Assembly (NCBI GenBank): GCA_965262365.1 | Contig: OZ253541.1 | Span: 3,782,001 to 3,846,000 of the forward strand | Direction: 5' to 3' | DNA: 64,000 bases | DNA from: UBA6522 sp965262365 | GTDB taxonomy: Bacteria > Pseudomonadota > Gammaproteobacteria > Steroidobacterales > Rariloculaceae | In this document: piece after piece, positions 60,025-64,000 of the stretch | Numbering within the stretch: the stretch's first letter is position 1 | Layout: every line of letters starts with the position of its first letter | Translations under genes and position numbers: made by a program | Notes under the pieces: generated by a model | Database searches by the model: none | What the model was told of the DNA's origin: nothing | Seen by the model: the letters and a program-made list of their open reading frames with translations, nothing else

Positions 60025-61197
60025 ATGACAAGCCAGACAACCCGTTTATCAACACCGCTGGCTGCGACGAATCCGGAACCCGCGGCGCTCCGTGACGTCA
60101 AACTGTCAAACACGGATCGCCGGGTTCTTGGCCTTGTCTTTCGCCACCATTCGCTCATTCAGAATCAGATCATTGAAGAAACAGGACTGGTTCAGCAGTC
60201 GGTGTCCCGGCTTGTCACCGGACTGCTGGAGCGGGGTTGCCTCATCGCCGGCGAGCGGGTCAGCAGCGGGCGTCGCGGTTACCCAAGTCAAGCGTTTCGA
60301 ATGGCTCCCGAATTCGGCTACTCGCTGGGTCTATCCATCATGGCGGACGCCGTGTCCCTGTCGTTGATGAATTTCTCCGGTCAAGTTCGAGCCGAATGGA
60401 GTCACACGTTCCCAACCATGCGAATCAACCGGGTTCTTGACTGGGTCAACGCCAGAATTGATGAAGTCAAGTCGATGCCCGGCATCGACTCAACTCGCCT
60501 TCTTGGCCTGGGCGTCGGCATCGCCGGGAGTTTTGCTGACGGTACCAAGGGCTTCAATACGCCCACGGCGCTCGAGGATTGGGCATTCATCGATGTCGCC
60601 GACCTCCTGTCCGAGGCCACCGGCTTGCCCACGTGGGCCGACAATGACGGCAATCTCGCAGCCCTCGGTGAAAACATGACCGGGGTGGGCCGACGCTACA
60701 GGAGTTTTGCCTATATCTATTTCTCAACCGGGGTCGGCGGCGGCCTCGTCATCGACAGGGAAGTCTGGCGTGGCCGCTCAGGGAACGCCGGCGAGTTCGC
60801 CGGCGGCCTTCCCGGCAACATTTACCCGTTCCCCAACCTCGAACTTCTGCGCCAGTTGATCAATCGTGACGGCGGAAAGTTCGCAACCGTCGCCGAACTG
60901 CTCGATCAGTTCGACGTCGAGCACCCGGCGGTTGACGATTGGATCGCGCGTGTCAGAGATTCCGTGTCAATCATCGCATCGAATGCCACCGCGATCCTGG
61001 ATGTCGATGCGATCGTGTTCGGTGGCCGCATGCCCCGGTCCCTGGCGGAGAAACTCATTCCGCGGGTCGAGTTGTTCGATCAGATGCGTTATTCGAAACC
61101 GCGGCCCATGGCCGAACTCGTCCCTGCCGAGGCAACGGGCGATGCAACCGCCATCGGTGCCGCGGTACTGCCGCTGTCGCAGCAGTGTTTCGCATAG
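60025..61197 (+). CDS. ROK family transcriptional regulator
   Basis: A 390-residue repressor of the NagC/XylR type. The winged helix is at about 30-90 (LGLVFRHHSLIQNQIIEETG, LVQQSVSRLVTGLLERG). The ROK sugar-kinase-like domain follows, with LGLGVGIAG, WADNDGNLAALGE and YIYFSTGVGGGLVIDRE. The usual Cys-rich zinc motif CxCGxxGCxE is missing: the place reads GNAGEFAGGLPGNIYPFPN. Ligand sensing may therefore differ. It diverges from the TonB receptor and overlaps no gene; the sugar transporter begins 8 bp after its stop. It probably represses both in the absence of a sugar. Confidence 0.92.
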   Translation: MTSQTTRLSTPLAATNPEPAALRDVKLSNTDRRVLGLVFRHHSLIQNQIIEETGLVQQSVSRLVTGLLERGCLIAGERVSSGRRGYPSQAFRMAPEFGYSLGLSIMADAVSLSLMNFSGQVRAEWSHTFPTMRINRVLDWVNARIDEVKSMPGIDSTRLLGLGVGIAGSFADGTKGFNTPTALEDWAFIDVADLLSEATGLPTWADNDGNLAALGENMTGVGRRYRSFAYIYFSTGVGGGLVIDREVWRGRSGNAGEFAGGLPGNIYPFPNLELLRQLINRDGGKFATVAELLDQFDVEHPAVDDWIARVRDSVSIIASNATAILDVDAIVFGGRMPRSLAEKLIPRVELFDQMRYSKPRPMAELVPAEATGDATAIGAAVLPLSQQCFA

Positions 61198-61205
61198 CCC
61201 ATCCG

Positions 61206-62537
61206 GTGTTGAAGCGCCCTTCCCCCACCTTCGCCCTGAATGTCACCTATGCCAGCGGAAACTTCGGCAAGAGCCTGGTCGGCTCGTTCGTAGAAATTTT
61301 CGCCCTCTTTTACCTGACCGACATTCTCAACGTCCCGCCGGCACTGGCTGGACTGATCCTCCTGCTCTCACTGATCTGGGACGGTGTCACCGACCCGATC
61401 ATGGGCATCGTCGCCGACCGCCTTCGTCAAACCATCGCCACGGCAAATGTATTCTTCTATATCGGTGCACCGATTACGGCGGTCGCCTTCATCGCATTCT
61501 TCAATGCGGCCCATGTCCCGCCTGCATGGCAGCTACCCTACCTGCTCACGACATTGTTGGTATTCCGGACGGCGTATACCGTCGTCGACGTGCCCCACAA
61601 CACCATGTTGGCGTTGATCACCGACGACCCCCGGCAGCGCACCAACATCACCAGCCTGCGCATCTTCTTCAGCTCAGCCGGTCGGGTCGGCGTCACGCTC
61701 GCGGCCATCTATTTCCTGGATGCCAGCGGGCCGGAAGCCTCGGTACCCCGGTTCACCAATGCGTCAGTCATATTGGCGGCCGCATACGTGTTGGTATTGA
61801 TCGTGTGTTTGCGATCGGTTTCCCGGATCGTGATCCGGTCGCCCCCTTCGACGGCGCGCCTCAATACGATCCTCAGCGCGTTGTTCCGAACCATGCGGCA
61901 CAACCGCCAGTTGTTGATCGTATTCGGTCTGACCGCGCTGACCTCGATGACCGTCCCTGTCCTGAGCATCGCCATCCTGTATTTTGCCAAGTACGCGTTG
62001 CACAACGTCGAGCTCGCGTCCGTTGTGCTCCTGGTGTTGGCAGGCACTCAAGCGGCTTCGCTTTACTTCTGGTCCAGGTTCTCCAACCGCCTTGCACAGA
62101 AAAAACACGCGTCCCAACTCGCCAACGCCATTCTCGCAGGCGTTGGCGTCACCTTCATGGTGATGCTGAATTCCGCTGATGGATTGTTTGTCATGGCAGC
62201 GTTGGTGGGCTTCGCAGTCGGCGGAATCCACATGCTCAATTGGTCCATGCTCCCGGATGCCATGGACGAAATTTGCGCGGCAGATGCCGAACGGTTCGAC
62301 ATGAGTATTTTTTCCCTCTTCACGCTGATCAACAAGATCTGCATGGGCCTGTCGCAAGCGTTCACCGGCCTCGTATTGGCAGTGTTCGGCTACCAGGCGA
62401 ATTCCGACATTTCGCTGGACACGATCGGCGCGATCGTGACGACCCTGATCGCGCTACCGGCGGTCGGTTCTCTCGGCTGTATCTATCTTCTGCGCCACCA
62501 GACGCTGCGCCAAACGGACTACGTGAGCCGGGCCTGA
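61206..62537 (+). CDS. GPH-type (melibiose carrier-like) MFS sugar transporter
   Basis: A 443-residue inner-membrane symporter with twelve helices of the glycoside-pentoside-hexuronide family. Landmarks: NVTYASGNFGKSLVGSFVEI with LFYLTDILN (helix 1), LIWDGVTDPIMGIVADR (the conserved Asp pair of the cation site), VVDVPHNTMLALITDDPRQR and, late, SMLPDAMDEICAADAERFD. Start is GTG at 61206 (TTG at 61209 is as good), 8 bp after the ROK stop; the longer upstream frame lies in the ROK gene and is not real. It is convergent with the NCS1 gene. With the TonB receptor it would make a two-membrane sugar import route. Confidence 0.92.
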   Translation: MLKRPSPTFALNVTYASGNFGKSLVGSFVEIFALFYLTDILNVPPALAGLILLLSLIWDGVTDPIMGIVADRLRQTIATANVFFYIGAPITAVAFIAFFNAAHVPPAWQLPYLLTTLLVFRTAYTVVDVPHNTMLALITDDPRQRTNITSLRIFFSSAGRVGVTLAAIYFLDASGPEASVPRFTNASVILAAAYVLVLIVCLRSVSRIVIRSPPSTARLNTILSALFRTMRHNRQLLIVFGLTALTSMTVPVLSIAILYFAKYALHNVELASVVLLVLAGTQAASLYFWSRFSNRLAQKKHASQLANAILAGVGVTFMVMLNSADGLFVMAALVGFAVGGIHMLNWSMLPDAMDEICAADAERFDMSIFSLFTLINKICMGLSQAFTGLVLAVFGYQANSDISLDTIGAIVTTLIALPAVGSLGCIYLLRHQTLRQTDYVSRA

Positions 62538-62557
62538 GCCGTTTTCGCCTTGTTTTC

Positions 62558-63811
62558 TTATACGGAATCCTGAGGAAATAGCCGAGACAGCCCGTAGAAC
62601 ACCGCGGCGGAAACCAGCATCGAATCGCAGGCGGGAACGCCAGTCAGGGTCACGGAACCCGTGGCGCTGGCATAGGCCGTGCCCACGCCGATCGCCCAGC
62701 CGAGCAACGCCGCCAGTCTTATGGGTCGACCCGTGTCCTGTTCCCGGAGGTCGTATTTCTGCCCGCGCTGGAAGAAGTCCGTCACGTAAATTCCCGCGAT
62801 CGGGGGTACGGTGATGCCCAGCGTGACGAGGAACGGGACGAAGTACTCCGTCAGTCCGAGTAGCGCGACGCCGGTTCCGGCCCCGCCGGCGATCGCCGCG
62901 ACGGTCCGGTACGGCAGCATCCTCAGCAAGGAGGAAAGAAATATCGAGCCGGAGTAGAGATTGCCCGCGTTGGTCGTCCACGCGGTCAACACGAGAAACG
63001 CCAGGGCCGGGATCCCGAGGCCCAGACCCAGCATGACCAGGACGAGATCCTTTTCTCCCGTGGCAATGGCGGTCACTCCCACGGACAGGAGGATCAGCGG
63101 CATGCCGATTCCGTAGCTCATGACCGCGGCCGCGCGGCCGTGATTCACCGAGCGGGCAAATCGCGAAATGTCGGGGAAAATCACGATGCCGGCGGCCGGG
63201 CCGCCGATCACGGCCGAAATGGCGATTCCCATGGAAGTCATGCGTTCAGGCGCATCCAGTAGCTCGCGTAACGATGTGCTTGTCGCCGTCACGTACGCCA
63301 TGACGAGCAGAACGAGCAGCATCAACGGAACCGCCCATCGAGAGAGTATTGCCAGGGCCCTGAATCCGAACAGGGTGGTCAGCAACATCAGCGCCCCTCC
63401 GCCCAATACGAACAGGGGGCTCCACAGAAAACCGGTTAGGGCACCTTCCAAGATTCCCAGAAGCGCTCTGGCGAACAGCTCCACCGTTACGGCAAACCAG
63501 CCGATCAGGGTGACGGCCAGCACCGCGTTGACGACCATCGCGCCATGGCGGCCAAAGGCGAATTTAGTGATCGTGGCCGTGGGAAGGCGGCTTTTCGCCG
63601 CGACGGTGCCCGTCAGGGAACAGACCAGGGCCAGCACCAGGCAACCGGCGACGATCGCCGTGGCGGCATCGGCCAGTCCGAGCTGAGAGCCGAGTTCGGC
63701 CCCTGTCAGGAACCCCGGCAACGCCACGACCACCCCGATCTTGATCAACGCGATTTGCCAACCGCTGGTTGTGTGCTCTTCGGGTACGCGTGACGTTACA
63801 TATTCGTTCAT
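62558..63811 (-). CDS. NCS1 family cytosine/hydantoin-type permease (second)
   Basis: A 417-residue inner-membrane protein with about twelve helices, clearly paralogous to the permease at 27452-28744: KFAFGRHGAMVVNAVLA, TLFGFRALAILSRWAVPL, FPDISRFARSVNHG and TAWTTNAGNLYSGSIFL, and the same ending TLTGVPACDSMLVSAAVFYG. Such carriers import cytosine, hydantoins or related cyclic compounds with sodium or protons. The ATG at 63811 starts the family region. It is alone on its strand at the right edge; upstream to 64000 no gene is seen. Confidence 0.92.
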   Translation of the reverse strand: MNEYVTSRVPEEHTTSGWQIALIKIGVVVALPGFLTGAELGSQLGLADAATAIVAGCLVLALVCSLTGTVAAKSRLPTATITKFAFGRHGAMVVNAVLAVTLIGWFAVTVELFARALLGILEGALTGFLWSPLFVLGGGALMLLTTLFGFRALAILSRWAVPLMLLVLLVMAYVTATSTSLRELLDAPERMTSMGIAISAVIGGPAAGIVIFPDISRFARSVNHGRAAAVMSYGIGMPLILLSVGVTAIATGEKDLVLVMLGLGLGIPALAFLVLTAWTTNAGNLYSGSIFLSSLLRMLPYRTVAAIAGGAGTGVALLGLTEYFVPFLVTLGITVPPIAGIYVTDFFQRGQKYDLREQDTGRPIRLAALLGWAIGVGTAYASATGSVTLTGVPACDSMLVSAAVFYGLSRLFPQDSV

Positions 63812-64000
63812 GGCCGCTTCGCCCAACTATACGCGAGCGAAATGACCGGAAATCGCCACTATCCATTCGGGTAGTGGGCGACAGATCGACGCCGGCCCAA
63901 TTCCCACCCAAGCAGGCGTCGGCGGCCGTCCAATTAAAGGAATCGGCTGCCGCGCTCTCGCGGTACGATCAGCCGGGATTCCTCGCGAGACGTGCGAAAA

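Noticed and set aside
60939..61205. N-terminal extension of the sugar transporter into the ROK gene
   Set aside because: The region is read in another frame by ROK; transporter homology starts at 61206.

Overview
This is a GC-rich (roughly 60-65 % by eye) bacterial chromosome segment with dense genes on both strands. Two TonB-dependent receptors, lipoprotein signal peptides, tripartite tricarboxylate transporter parts, DUF6152, DUF3750 and PQQ-type aldose dehydrogenase genes point to a Gram-negative proteobacterium, most likely a marine or host-associated gammaproteobacterium; this is inference, as there is no rRNA or tRNA gene in the window. Many genes are broken or reduced to remnants (tannase, a PQQ dehydrogenase copy, a hydantoinase subunit, an AbiE locus, a GNAT toxin, a transposase), which suggests ongoing gene decay, as in symbionts.

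Layout. 1-7.6 kb: broken tannase, BASS transporter, M20 amidohydrolase, hydroxyisobutyrate-dehydrogenase-like enzyme, Nramp-like transporter, a Phd/VapC toxin-antitoxin pair and a PQQ dehydrogenase remnant. 7.8-13.7 kb: one giant secreted metalloprotease with TSP3-like and FG-GAP repeats. 14-20 kb: intact PQQ dehydrogenase and a polar amino acid ABC transporter (ATPase, two permeases, two tandemly duplicated binding proteins whose N-termini carry captured repeat elements). 20-24 kb: TTT binding protein, acyl-CoA synthetase, HSDL2-like SDR. 24-27.4 kb: a secreted propeptide-like protein overlapping an S8 lipoprotein protease. 27.4-31.4 kb: NCS1 permease, DUF917 protein and a hydantoinase/oxoprolinase gene split by an amber codon. 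31.6-38.9 kb: MalT-like LuxR regulator, TonB receptor, fused TctA-TctB permease.

38.9-42 kb is a distinctly AT-richer island with a translationally coupled cassette of a TIGR04255-type protein and a GWDGY-motif protein plus a third small protein; a decayed transposase borders it. This is the best candidate for an undescribed system. 42-52.5 kb: GlcG/HbpS-like protein, esterase, AbrB/VapC pair, DUF3750 protein, sulfatase lipoprotein, cupin, phosphodiester glycosidase, AbiE remnant, second acyl-CoA synthetase, DUF4199 and DUF6152 proteins.

52.7-55.5 kb: a DUF1778/GNAT toxin-antitoxin operon whose toxin is interrupted by an IS1634-type element; deleting the element plus one 4-bp target duplication restores the reading frame exactly. 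55.5-64 kb: cupin, glycerophosphodiesterase, a TIGR01782-like TonB receptor, a divergent ROK regulator, a GPH-type sugar transporter and a second NCS1 permease. The receptor, ROK repressor and sugar transporter look like one regulated uptake locus.
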